Source: Janthinobacterium sp. UMAB-56
Lineage (GTDB): Bacteria; Pseudomonadota; Gammaproteobacteria; Burkholderiales; Burkholderiaceae_D
DNA: 64,000 nucleotides
Reading direction: 5' to 3'
Assembly: GCF_900095265.1 (NCBI RefSeq)
Contig: NZ_LT607658.1
Coordinates: 190,650-254,649, forward strand
The notes below the pieces were generated by a model. It worked only from the letters and a program-made list of their open reading frames with translations. It had not been told where the DNA came from and made no database searches. Below, piece after piece: positions 32,184 to 40,839 of the stretch. A program made the position numbers and the translations under genes. Every line of letters starts with the position of its first letter. Position 1 is the first letter of the stretch.

Positions 32184-34099
32184 TGGCAAGCGTTTTTAAT
32201 ATTGTTATCACGGCCGTCGACCGTGCCACGCGAACAGTGCGGCAAATTAATGACACGTTCGAGCGGCTGGCCAGGCCGCTCGTTTTGATTCGCCGCTCGG
32301 TTCAGCAGCTCAGCACTGAACTGGGCCTGGACAAGGTGGCCAAGGCAATGGGCGGCGTCGGCCGGTCCGCGCTCGATGTCGCCGGCCGAGTGCGCTCGAT
32401 CGTGGCGCCGATGGCCGCCGTGATCGGTGTCGGCTCGATCGCCGGCTTGCTGGCGTTGGCCACCAGTTGGGGTACGGTCGGCATGGAAGTGAGCAAGGCC
32501 GGGGCATTGATCGGCATGTCGACGTCGACACTGATGTCGATGCGTGGCGCGGCCAAGCTGGCTGGCGTGACGGCGGAAGAGCTGACCGGAAGCTTGAAGT
32601 CGGTCGGCGATACGATGGAAGATGCGCTGTTCGGGCGGAACCAATCGGCGCTGATGCTGCTTAATAAAATGCGCATCGGCATCCACAAGACGGCAGACGG
32701 CTCGATCGATGCCGCGCGTGGCTTCAAGGATATCGCCACCTACATTTCGGGTATCAAAAGCGCCCAGGTGCAGGGCGTCATTGCGCGCCAGTTCGGCATC
32801 GAGGCGGCTTTGCCGTTGCTGCGCAAGGGCGCCAAGGGCATCGAGGAGTTCCAGCAGAAAGTTGCCGAGTTTGGTGGTTCACGCACTGCCGGCGCGATCG
32901 CGGCCGCTGACCAGTTTGGTTTCAAGATGGTGTCGCTCAGCATGGCCACCGAGGGCGTGAAAATTTCGATCGGTGAGCGGCTGATTCCGGTACTGCAGCC
33001 GTTCATTGAAAAACTGATCACCTGGGTGACGGCCAACCGCGAGCTGATCGCTACCAGGGTGACCGAGTTTGTCGCGGCGTTTGCCACCTGGATCGAGCGC
33101 ATCAATTTCAATGATGTGTTGAATGGCATGACCAGCTTTATCTCGGGCGTTGCCGGCGTGATCGATTCGCTCGGTGGCTGGAAAACTGCCGCCTTGCTGG
33201 TGATGGGCGTGATGGCCGGGCCGTTCCTGTTGAGCGTGGCCACATTTGGGGCCAGCCTGGTGCGCTTGGGCGTGACCATCATCCCTGTGTTCATCCGCGC
33301 GCTGGGGCTGATGCGCCTGGCCATGCTGGCCAACCCGATCACCGCGATTGTGATGGCCATTGCGACAGTGGCGCTCTTTCTATATGAAAACTGGGACAAG
33401 GTCAAGAAGTGGTGGAAGGGCCTGTGGGGTGATATGTCCGACGACGCGGCCAAAAGTCAAAGCGCGATCGCCAAAACCACGGAAAAGCTGGCCAAGGGTA
33501 CCAAGGGTCTTGGTGAAAAGCAGACCGGCGGTGCCTCGGGTGACTGGGGCGACCGCCGGGGCGGTGGTGCTTCGGGTGACTGGGAGGACGCATCTGGCAC
33601 GCGCTCCCGCGCCCCACGCGGCATTCGCAATAACAACCCGGGCAATCTGCGGTCCTGGGGCGATATGCCGCGTGAGGATGGCTTTGCACGCTTTCCCACG
33701 CCCGAGGCCGGGCTTGCCGCGATGATCAAGAATTTGCAGGTCCAGCAAAGCAAGCATGGCCTGAACACGATCGCCGGCATCATTGGACGGTGGGCGCCAC
33801 CAAAAGAAAACGATACGGCTGGCTATGTCGGCAACGTCTCAAAGCAGACAGGATTTGGCGCGCACCAGCCGCTGGACCTGACCGATAAAAAGACGGTGGC
33901 GCCGCTGATTTCCAGCATGATCCGGCAAGAGGGTAACAGCGCCGGCTACAGCAAGGACATGGTCGAAAAGGCGGTGACGCAGGTAGTGGTCGACTTCAAA
34001 AATGCGCCGGCGGGAACAACGGCGACAGCAAATATGAAAGGTGGGGATATGGTGCCTGTGCGAGTGAATCACTCGATGCCTACCCTGGCGGCGGGATGA
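32183..34099 (+). CDS. tail tape measure protein with C-terminal lysozyme-like domain
   Basis: 638 residues. The first ~430 are helical with hydrophobic segments (IVAPMAAVIGVGSIAGLLALAT, TAALLVMGVMAGPFLLSVATFG, MLANPITAIVMAIATVALFL), typical of tape measures. A Gly-rich linker with a small tandem repeat (GGASGDWGD/GGASGDWED) leads to a ~120-residue domain starting RGIRNNNPGNLRSWG, with FPTPEAGLAAM and IIGRWAPPKENDT, the pattern of phage structural murein-hydrolases. It would set tail length and help open peptidoglycan during DNA entry. The ATG overlaps the frameshift-product stop. Confidence 0.9.
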   Translation: MASVFNIVITAVDRATRTVRQINDTFERLARPLVLIRRSVQQLSTELGLDKVAKAMGGVGRSALDVAGRVRSIVAPMAAVIGVGSIAGLLALATSWGTVGMEVSKAGALIGMSTSTLMSMRGAAKLAGVTAEELTGSLKSVGDTMEDALFGRNQSALMLLNKMRIGIHKTADGSIDAARGFKDIATYISGIKSAQVQGVIARQFGIEAALPLLRKGAKGIEEFQQKVAEFGGSRTAGAIAAADQFGFKMVSLSMATEGVKISIGERLIPVLQPFIEKLITWVTANRELIATRVTEFVAAFATWIERINFNDVLNGMTSFISGVAGVIDSLGGWKTAALLVMGVMAGPFLLSVATFGASLVRLGVTIIPVFIRALGLMRLAMLANPITAIVMAIATVALFLYENWDKVKKWWKGLWGDMSDDAAKSQSAIAKTTEKLAKGTKGLGEKQTGGASGDWGDRRGGGASGDWEDASGTRSRAPRGIRNNNPGNLRSWGDMPREDGFARFPTPEAGLAAMIKNLQVQQSKHGLNTIAGIIGRWAPPKENDTAGYVGNVSKQTGFGAHQPLDLTDKKTVAPLISSMIRQEGNSAGYSKDMVEKAVTQVVVDFKNAPAGTTATANMKGGDMVPVRVNHSMPTLAAG

Positions 34100-34980
34100 G
34101 TATCGATGGCGCCCTGGGCGCGATAGGTTCCATCACCACCACCATCGGTAGTGCGGCAAATTTGGTGAAGCGTGTCAGCGGCGACAAGGGTGCGGCTGCA
34201 CCTGGTGCCGCCTCCTGGTTCTCACAGCTGCGGCCGGCATCCTTTCGTGGTGTGCCATTCGGCGTGCTGGGCGGTTCAGGCAAATTCGGCCGGCGCCAGG
34301 TGGTGCATGAATACCCATTCCGGGACACGGTATGGGTGGAGGACTTGGGCCGGTCTGCTCGTCACGTCAGCGTCAGCGGCTTCCTGGTCGGTGATGATGC
34401 CATTGCCAAGCGTGACCGGCTGATTGCGGCGATCGAGACCGCCGGCGACGGCGATTTGATGCATCCCACGTATGGCCAGCTGCGTGTCAGCGTGATGGAG
34501 TTTTCAACGGAGGAGCGTTGGGACCAGGGCCGGGTGTTCATGGTCAATTTCAATGTGATCGAGTCTGGCCAGCGTGTTTTCCCGAGCGTGGCCACCTCGA
34601 CCGGCAGCGCAGTCAAAACGGCAGCTAAGGCGGCGGACGCCGCCAGCGCGACCGATTTCGCATCGAAGGTGGGCGCGGCCCTGAAGCAGGGCGCTGTGAC
34701 GGCAGCGCAGGCGGCCAGCACGGCCGCTGCCTGGGGGCGCAAGGCGCAGTCGCTGGCGAACGACGCGACCAACTTGTACAACATGGTGGGCACGCTGACA
34801 GGCAGTGTCGGCCGGTACGCAAAGAGCCCAGGCATCGGCAAGTTTGCCGTTCTCGCCGGCGCGGTGGCGTCGGCCGAGACGACGATCCCGAAGCTGATCG
34901 CATTGGGGGCGTCGGCGCGGACATCGGTAACTGGTGCGATTGCAAAATTGACGTCGACGGGATCGGGGCTGGGACCATGA
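34096..34980 (+). CDS. Mu GpN-like baseplate/tail protein, N-terminal half (DNA_circ_N)
   Basis: 294 residues. LRPASFRGVPFGVLGGSGKFGRRQVVHEYPFRD, then VSVSGFLVGDD and GDLMHPTYGQLRVSV match the domain named DNA circularisation N, carried by Mu gpN. It stops where the second conserved part of gpN would begin; that part is the next ORF. ATGA-type overlaps on both sides. Confidence 0.88.
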   Translation: MSIDGALGAIGSITTTIGSAANLVKRVSGDKGAAAPGAASWFSQLRPASFRGVPFGVLGGSGKFGRRQVVHEYPFRDTVWVEDLGRSARHVSVSGFLVGDDAIAKRDRLIAAIETAGDGDLMHPTYGQLRVSVMEFSTEERWDQGRVFMVNFNVIESGQRVFPSVATSTGSAVKTAAKAADAASATDFASKVGAALKQGAVTAAQAASTAAAWGRKAQSLANDATNLYNMVGTLTGSVGRYAKSPGIGKFAVLAGAVASAETTIPKLIALGASARTSVTGAIAKLTSTGSGLGP

Positions 34981-35540
34981 GTACTGCAAGCGATTTTGCC
35001 GTTGCGGCTCAGGACCTGGCGGCCGCCTTGTACGGTGCTGCAGTCAAGCGAGCCGACGCACTGCGGCTGCTATCGAGCCTGGCCGACTTCTTCCCCGACG
35101 AAGTGACGTCGACGTCGGTCATCGGCTCGGCGATGGCCGTGATGCAGGATGCGACCGGAGAGCTGTTCAGGCGCGCCGCCATCGTTGCGCTGGCCAGGGC
35201 CTCGGCCGAGTATGAGCCGACATCCGCTGACGATGCTGCAGCCGTCAGGCAGGCCGTCTGCGGGGCGCTGGACGCCGAGATCATCAGCGCAGGGGATCAG
35301 GGGCAGGACGCGACGTTCAACGCCTTGCGTGCCTTGCGCGCGGCCGTCTCGCATGACTTGGCGACGCGTGGCGCCCAGCTGGCCGGTGTTGCGAGCGTCG
35401 GCAGCAACCTGTCGATGCCAGCTCCGGTCATGGCGCAGCGGCTTTACCGGAGTCCTGTGCGGTCGGATGAACTGGTGTCGCAAGCGAACCCGATTCATCC
35501 GGCTTTTATGCCGACCAAGTTCAAGGCGTTGTCATCTTAA
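34977..35540 (+). CDS. Mu GpN-like protein, C-terminal half as separate ORF
   Basis: 187 residues. FRRAAIVALARASAEYEPTSADDAAAVRQAV, DATFNALRALRAAVSHDLATRGAQLAG and AQRLYRSPVRSDELVSQANPIHPAFMP correspond to the C-terminal part of intact gpN proteins. It overlaps the N-half gene by ATGA. Both parts are well conserved, so this is a stable split gene rather than decay. Confidence 0.8.
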   Translation: MSTASDFAVAAQDLAAALYGAAVKRADALRLLSSLADFFPDEVTSTSVIGSAMAVMQDATGELFRRAAIVALARASAEYEPTSADDAAAVRQAVCGALDAEIISAGDQGQDATFNALRALRAAVSHDLATRGAQLAGVASVGSNLSMPAPVMAQRLYRSPVRSDELVSQANPIHPAFMPTKFKALSS

Positions 35541-35950
35541 CCTGCTGGCAAGGTGTTGGACGATGAGTTGGTCGTTGGCTTAAACGGCTCGCAGACACCT
35601 TCAATGTAGTCGGTAGCGACGTAGTAAGCATCGCTGTCGTTCACCGCGACATGACTGATGGATACCCAGCCGTCAGGCGTAGCTACCCTGCCTTTTGAAA
35701 ACAGCCTCAATGATGCTTCCTTAAACGTGCGGCCATATGGGCGGCCACATCCCGCTTCCTGCATCAGTTGTCGATAGTGGGAGAGATTCGTCTTTTTGGC
35801 GTCAAAGCCTAGAGCTTGATAGGCATAGGCGGCCGGCTTGGGGGCCAGGCAAAAAACCGCGTTACCGGTCTTTATATGGCACTCGGCGAAGGCGTTTCCG
35901 GATAAGGCGAGCATGGCGAAGCATATTGAATTTTTCATTTTTTGTTTCAT
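35537..35950 (-). CDS. secreted hypothetical protein, inverted moron
   Basis: 137 residues with AAGGAG before the ATG at 35950. Signal peptide (MKQKMKNSICFAMLALSGNAFA), then a mature part with four Cys and SHYRQLMQEAGCGRPYGRTFKEASLRLF. It is antiparallel to the tail operon, lies between N and P genes, and is lower in GC than its neighbours. This is the layout of a lysogenic-conversion gene expressed from its own promoter. Likely periplasmic; no family recognised. Confidence 0.75.
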   Translation of the reverse strand: MKQKMKNSICFAMLALSGNAFAECHIKTGNAVFCLAPKPAAYAYQALGFDAKKTNLSHYRQLMQEAGCGRPYGRTFKEASLRLFSKGRVATPDGWVSISHVAVNDSDAYYVATDYIEGVCEPFKPTTNSSSNTLPAG

Positions 35951-35985
35951 GCGTTCTCCTTTTAATTCAACTGATTGTAAAAAAT

Positions 35986-37086
35986 ATGGCAGATGATCTC
36001 ACATTAATTGTTGGCGGTCGGAAACTGTCGGGTTGGACCTCTATCCGTGTATCGCGCGGCATCGAGCGCTGCCCGAGCGATTTCGACGTGATGATGACCG
36101 AGCTTTATCCAGGCGACGTCGGCGCTTTCGTTATTCAGCCTGGCGATGCATGCCAGGTGCTGCTAGGCGCTGACCTGGTCATCACAGGCTACGTCGACCG
36201 CCTGGTGCCATCGTTTAACGCCGGCCAGCATGCCTTGCGCGTAATGGGCCGCAGCAAGTGCGCTGACCTGGTCGACTGTGACGCCGAGTGGCCTGGTGGT
36301 CAGATCACCGGGTCGAGCGTGCTGGAGATCGCCCGCAAGCTTGCATTGCCGTACGGCGTGTCCACTACTGGTGCAGATGCAGTGCCGATTACGGTGTCCA
36401 CGGACGTGACCGATTCAGATCCGCCTATCCATCAATTTAACCTGATGCTTGGCGAGAAGGCTTTTGAGATCATCGAGCGGCTGTGCCGATATGCGGCGCT
36501 GCTGGCCTATGACGATCCTGCTGGCAACTTGTTCCTGACCCGCGTTGGAAAAGTTAGTGCGGCCAGCGGTTTTACCCAGGGGAAGAACGTGCAGTCGGCT
36601 TCGCTGGAGTACTCGATGGACCAGCGTTATTCCGAGATCCTGGCATTTATCCAGAATGTCGATACATTCTCCGATGCCGGTGATGGCGGCAATTTCGTCA
36701 TGAAGGTAAATGACGAAAACGTGCCGCGTCATCGCCGCAAGGTGCTGATCGCCGAGAGTGGTGATGCCAACTTTAACGTACTGCGGCAACGCGCTGACTG
36801 GGAGCGTTCGCGCCGCTCGGGCCGATCGCGGCGGCTGCAGCTGGTGACGGATGGATGGCGTGACTCGGCTGGCAAACTTTACCAGCCAAACACGCTGGTG
36901 CCGGTCGATTTTCCTGCCCTGAAGCTGGCCCCTACAACCTGGCTGATCAGCGACGTGACATACAAGCGTGATGCGAACACAGGCACCACGTGCGAGCTGG
37001 TGATCATGCCGCCAACAGCTTTCGAGGTGCAGCCGATTCTGCTCGTCAAGGCGCTTGCTGAAGTTCCAGCAGCGGCGGGCAAATGA
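35986..37086 (+). CDS. baseplate hub protein, Mu GpP (gp44)-like
   Basis: 366 residues. LTLIVGGRKLSGWTSIRVSRGIERCPSDFDVMM, PGDACQVLLGADLVITGYVDRL, and LMLGEKAFEIIERLCRYAALLAYDDPAGNLFLTRVG match the gp27/gp44 hub family. The ATG at 35986 has no good ribosome site; the region upstream was probably altered when the inverted moron was inserted. Confidence 0.92.
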   Translation: MADDLTLIVGGRKLSGWTSIRVSRGIERCPSDFDVMMTELYPGDVGAFVIQPGDACQVLLGADLVITGYVDRLVPSFNAGQHALRVMGRSKCADLVDCDAEWPGGQITGSSVLEIARKLALPYGVSTTGADAVPITVSTDVTDSDPPIHQFNLMLGEKAFEIIERLCRYAALLAYDDPAGNLFLTRVGKVSAASGFTQGKNVQSASLEYSMDQRYSEILAFIQNVDTFSDAGDGGNFVMKVNDENVPRHRRKVLIAESGDANFNVLRQRADWERSRRSGRSRRLQLVTDGWRDSAGKLYQPNTLVPVDFPALKLAPTTWLISDVTYKRDANTGTTCELVIMPPTAFEVQPILLVKALAEVPAAAGK

Positions 37087-37583
37087 TCGGGGCCATCGAA
37101 CGGTTGTACCGCTGCGTCATGCTGGCTTTCGGGCGTGGCCGCATCACCTTCGTCGATGATAGCGGCGCCGTGCAAAAGCTGCAGGTACGGTTTGGATCGA
37201 TGGAAATCATCGACAACATGCCGGCGCCACACGACTACGGCTATACCTGCCACCCGCCGATCGGCTCTGATGTGTTTGCGTCGTTCCTGGGCGGGAATAG
37301 GTCAAACGGCCTGGTCGTGTCGATCGGTAGCCAGGCTTACCGCATGAAGAACCTGGCTTCGGGCGAGGTGGCCATTTACGACGCGCTGGGCCAGTCGGTC
37401 CACCTGACGCAGGCCGGCATCGTGATCAACAGCGGTGGCTTGCCGATCACCATCAACGGCGATATCCAGCTGAATGGCTCATTGAACGCCACGGGCGATA
37501 TTGTGGCCGACGGTATCAGCCTGGACCACCACAAGCACGGCGGCGTGCGGGTGGGCACTGATGAGTCAGGAGAGCCGGTATGA
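37083..37583 (+). CDS. baseplate spike protein, Mu gp45-like
   Basis: 166 residues. An OB-fold N-terminus (RGRITFVDDSGAVQKLQVRFG) is followed by a short beta-helix (IVINSGGLPITINGDIQLNGSLNATGDIVADG). It ends with DHHKHGGVRVGTDESGEPV, the His-rich signature of the iron-binding spike tip that punctures the outer membrane. ATGA-coupled. Confidence 0.92.
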   Translation: MIGAIERLYRCVMLAFGRGRITFVDDSGAVQKLQVRFGSMEIIDNMPAPHDYGYTCHPPIGSDVFASFLGGNRSNGLVVSIGSQAYRMKNLASGEVAIYDALGQSVHLTQAGIVINSGGLPITINGDIQLNGSLNATGDIVADGISLDHHKHGGVRVGTDESGEPV

Positions 37584-38023
37584 GCGACACCAGGACGATA
37601 TGGATACGCGACATGGCGCGCGGCGACTGGGCGCACGACAACGCAAATCTGGCCAGCGGGGATGACCTGGAGACGGCAATCCTGATTAGCCTGTTCAGCG
37701 ATCGGGAGGCAAGTTCTGACGACGTCATCTCGGATGGTACTGGTGATCCACGTGGCTGGATTGGCGACGTCGACCAAGACTACAAGATTGGCTCGCGCTT
37801 GTGGCTTCTAGAGCGCGCCAAGCAGACGCAGGAAACACTGCGGCTGGCAAACGACTACATCGCCGAGTCGCTGCAATGGCTGATCGATGACAGCGTGGTG
37901 GCCCGCTTCGACATCACGACTGAATGGACTCGTCCAGGCATGCTGGGAGCCAATTTGGTGGCGTATCAACAGAGTGGTGCGGCAATCGCATTTAATTTTA
38001 GCTGGGTATGGAGGGCAAACTAG
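37580..38023 (+). CDS. baseplate protein, Mu gp46 / gp25-like
   Basis: 147 residues. WAHDNANLASGDDLETAILISLFSDREA and DPRGWIGD match the GP46 family, a wedge subunit comparable to T4 gp25. Order 45-46-47-48 is the Mu order. Confidence 0.92.
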   Translation: MSDTRTIWIRDMARGDWAHDNANLASGDDLETAILISLFSDREASSDDVISDGTGDPRGWIGDVDQDYKIGSRLWLLERAKQTQETLRLANDYIAESLQWLIDDSVVARFDITTEWTRPGMLGANLVAYQQSGAAIAFNFSWVWRAN

Positions 38024-39148
38024 ATGCCATTTATTCGTCCTACATTGACCGAGATACGCAACCAGGTGTCGCAAGATATTGCATCAGGCTTTCCTGGAGC
38101 AGATCCGCTGCTGCGTTTTTCAAACCTCAACATTACTGGCGTGGCACAGGCCAACCTAGCCAACCTGCATTACGGCTATCTCGACTGGATCGCCAAACAG
38201 GCAGTGCCATTTACCGCTACTGACGAGTATCTGGAAGGCTGGGCGGCCCTGAAAGGAATTTACCGCCAGGCAGCGACCTCGGCCAGCGGCCGCGTGACGT
38301 TTAAAGGCGTTCCTGGAAGGGTGATCCCAAGCGATACGGGCCTGGTCCGCGGTGACGGCGTAACTTATACAACGAGTGAAGCCGCGCTCGTCGGCGAGGG
38401 AGGTACAGTTGAAGTGAACGCCGTTGCTGATCCTGACGCGGGTGGCCAGGCCGGCGCATTTGGCAATACGGTGGCGGGCAGTGTCATGACATTGGCGCAG
38501 GCCATCGAAGGTATTCAGGCCGGTGGGATCGTCACCACAGCATTTGTTGGAGGTTCCGATGTGGAGTCGTTCGATAGTTTGCGCAGTCGCATGCTGGTCC
38601 AGTATCAAACGCCGCCGCGCGGTGGTGCGCGCGACGATTATGTGACGTGGGCCAAGGACGTTCCAGGCGTTACCCGTGCCTGGTCGGTAGCGAATGTGCT
38701 GGGTATCGGTTCCGTGGTGGTCTACATCATGCTGGACCGGAGCCAGGTTGCACACGGTGGCTTCCCGCAGGGGATCAACGGTGCCGCGACTGACGAATCG
38801 CGTGGTACGCCTGCTACGGGCGACCAGTTGCGTGTAGCCAATCATATTTTGCAACTGCAGCCGGTAACTGCATTCGTTAACGTGGCGTCGCCGGCGCCAA
38901 ACCCGGTGAATTTCATGATCCAAAATTTGCCGGTGGCGGCCAGGGCTATGGTGGAGGGCGCAATCGCTGATGTGTTTTTGCGCGATGGTGCTCCAGGCAA
39001 GCCGGTCGCTTTGGCGCATATTTGGTCAGCTATTTCCAGCATTTCTGGCGTCGATACTTTCGTCATCCTGGCACCGCTCGGCACGATAACTAATCCATCT
39101 GGTGCGTTGCCAGTTATTGGCACCATCACCTATACACAAACCACATGA
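38024..39148 (+). CDS. baseplate J-like protein, Mu gp47
   Basis: 374 residues. FIRPTLTEIRNQVSQDI, YLDWIAKQAVPFTATDEYLEGWAALKGI, DVESFDSLRSRMLVQYQTPPRGGARDDYVTWAKDVPGV follow the baseplate J/gp47 family, a wedge protein of the contractile baseplate. It starts directly after the gp46 stop. Confidence 0.94.
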   Translation: MPFIRPTLTEIRNQVSQDIASGFPGADPLLRFSNLNITGVAQANLANLHYGYLDWIAKQAVPFTATDEYLEGWAALKGIYRQAATSASGRVTFKGVPGRVIPSDTGLVRGDGVTYTTSEAALVGEGGTVEVNAVADPDAGGQAGAFGNTVAGSVMTLAQAIEGIQAGGIVTTAFVGGSDVESFDSLRSRMLVQYQTPPRGGARDDYVTWAKDVPGVTRAWSVANVLGIGSVVVYIMLDRSQVAHGGFPQGINGAATDESRGTPATGDQLRVANHILQLQPVTAFVNVASPAPNPVNFMIQNLPVAARAMVEGAIADVFLRDGAPGKPVALAHIWSAISSISGVDTFVILAPLGTITNPSGALPVIGTITYTQTT

Positions 39149-39762
39149 CAGCCTCTTTTTCAGCCCAGGATTACCTGGGGGCGCTGCAGGCATTAATGCC
39201 TCGCGGCCGGGTCTGGCCGCGCGACCTCGATGCCGCGCAGACCGGTCTTTTACTCGCCCTTGCGCAAGCGTATGAGCGCACTGATGCACGTTCCAGGGCC
39301 TTGCTTGTCGATGGTTTCCCTCTGACGGCGGTCGAGCTGCTGCCTGAATGGGAAGCAACTCTCGGCTTGCCTGATAGCTGTGGTGGTAACCCGGAAACAA
39401 TTTCTGAGCGTCAGGCGCGCGTCGTGGTCAAGCTGCAGGAGCCGGGTGGTATGTCGAGGGCTTACTTCCTCAACCTGGCTGCCGTTCTTGGTTACGCGGA
39501 CATGACTCTTACTGAGTTCGGTCCGACGAACTGCGAGATGACTTGCGAGGTAGCCGTGATGAATGAGCAGTTTCGCTTCCTCTGGAAAGTGAATATTCCG
39601 CACCAAGGCGACAACCATGCATTTTTCCGAGCCAGCACGCGGTGCGACGCCCGTATCGACAGCTATAGATTCGGCGCTTTGGAGTGCCAGCTGATGCGTC
39701 TCAAACCAGCGCACACACAAGTAGTTTTTACCTATATGGAGGTCGCTGATGCGGCGCATTGA
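39145..39762 (+). CDS. baseplate periphery protein, Mu gp48 (DUF2313/YmfQ)
   Basis: 205 residues. YLGALQALMPRGRVWPRD, LLPEWEATLGLPDSC, ISERQARVVVKLQEPGGMSRAYFLNLAAVLGY is the YmfQ/gp48 pattern. It links baseplate wedge to tail fibres. Overlaps the fibre gene by 14 bp. Confidence 0.92.
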   Translation: MTASFSAQDYLGALQALMPRGRVWPRDLDAAQTGLLLALAQAYERTDARSRALLVDGFPLTAVELLPEWEATLGLPDSCGGNPETISERQARVVVKLQEPGGMSRAYFLNLAAVLGYADMTLTEFGPTNCEMTCEVAVMNEQFRFLWKVNIPHQGDNHAFFRASTRCDARIDSYRFGALECQLMRLKPAHTQVVFTYMEVADAAH

Positions 39763-40522
39763 TGGATTGGACCCGGCAGTGGATCTGTTCGGTCCTGGTC
39801 GGCATGGATTTCAAGAGCAAGTGCCAGGGGTGTCGCTGGCCACAGGTCTGACGGCGACATGGTTTAACGCTGTTCAAGAGTCGATCGTACGGACTATCGA
39901 GGCCGCAGGCCTGCAGTTGTCCGAGGCTGATATGGATCAGTTCGTGGCGGCATTGGCGGTGCTCGATGCGGCCGCCCGCGAGGCGGCCATTTTTGCAGCA
40001 GCTATTGATGCGACCAACAAAGCAGCGGGCGCGCGGGCCGCAGCCATCGACGCGGCGGCACAGGATGCAACCAACAAAACGAATGCGGCGCGCATTGCAG
40101 CAGTAGCTGCAGCGGCCACCGATGCCACGGCCAAGGCCAACGCAGTGATTCCCAGTGGCACTCGCATGCTCTTCCAGCAGAGTGTTGCTCCAGTTGGGTG
40201 GACCAAGGACGTAACGCATAACGACAAGGCATTGCGGGTCGTCAGCGGCGCGGCCGGTTCCGGCGGTGCCATCGATTTTAGCTCCGCGTTTATTGCAGGC
40301 AGTGTCGGTGCGACCACGCTGACTGTCGCGCAGATTCCGGAGCACGACCATGGCACCCCGGTATTTGCTCGAGACGGCACGAGTGCCCATATCGGCGACG
40401 GGGGCGGGAGCGCAACCTATCCTGGTGTGCGCTCGGGCTCAAGCGGCGGGGGTGGCTCTCACACCCATACGCTCAATCTCGACATCAAGTATGTCGACAT
40501 CATCATTGCAACCAAGAACTAA
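39749..40522 (+). CDS. tail fibre protein with collar-type tip
   Basis: 257 residues. The N-terminus (MRRIDGLDPAVDLFGPGRHGF..., WFNAVQESIVRTIEAAGLQLSEADMDQFVAAL) is a baseplate-attachment module shared with the tailspike at 40836. An Ala-rich coiled shaft (95-145) follows, then a tip with PSGTRMLFQQSVAPVGWTKD and two His motifs (PEHDHG, SHTHTL), as in collagen-collar fibre tips that bind metal. It probably binds a host surface receptor. Confidence 0.88.
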   Translation: MRRIDGLDPAVDLFGPGRHGFQEQVPGVSLATGLTATWFNAVQESIVRTIEAAGLQLSEADMDQFVAALAVLDAAAREAAIFAAAIDATNKAAGARAAAIDAAAQDATNKTNAARIAAVAAAATDATAKANAVIPSGTRMLFQQSVAPVGWTKDVTHNDKALRVVSGAAGSGGAIDFSSAFIAGSVGATTLTVAQIPEHDHGTPVFARDGTSAHIGDGGGSATYPGVRSGSSGGGGSHTHTLNLDIKYVDIIIATKN

Positions 40523-40524
40523 AT

Positions 40525-40839
40525 ATGAAACTTGAACCCGGAAAATTCTGCCCTTTGATTAAAAAAGATTGTTTACAGCTCGGCTGCAGCTGGTTCACGC
40601 AAGTGCGCGGCAAAAATCCACAAACAGGTGCTGATGTGGACGAGTGGGCCTGTGCGATTGTATGGATGCCCTTATTAACGATTAACACAGCAGATGAAGT
40701 GCGGCAGTGCGCCGCCGCCACTGAGTCATTGCGAAATGAACTAGCAGTCGCGTCGGCTGGAGCTTCGGCCATTCAATCTTTCATGGATATCCATGGTGCC
40801 AATAAGCGGCTGGTGTTTAATCAGAAGGTCCCAGAATGA
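40525..40839 (+). CDS. conserved phage tail-region protein, Cys-containing
   Basis: 104 residues. KLEPGKFCPLIKKDCLQLGCSWFTQVRGKNPQTGADVDEWACAI is a conserved pattern found beside tail-fibre genes of other betaproteobacterial phages. Four Cys (9, 16, 21, 43) may bind metal. It may help fibre folding; the function is not established. Confidence 0.7.
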   Translation: MKLEPGKFCPLIKKDCLQLGCSWFTQVRGKNPQTGADVDEWACAIVWMPLLTINTADEVRQCAAATESLRNELAVASAGASAIQSFMDIHGANKRLVFNQKVPE

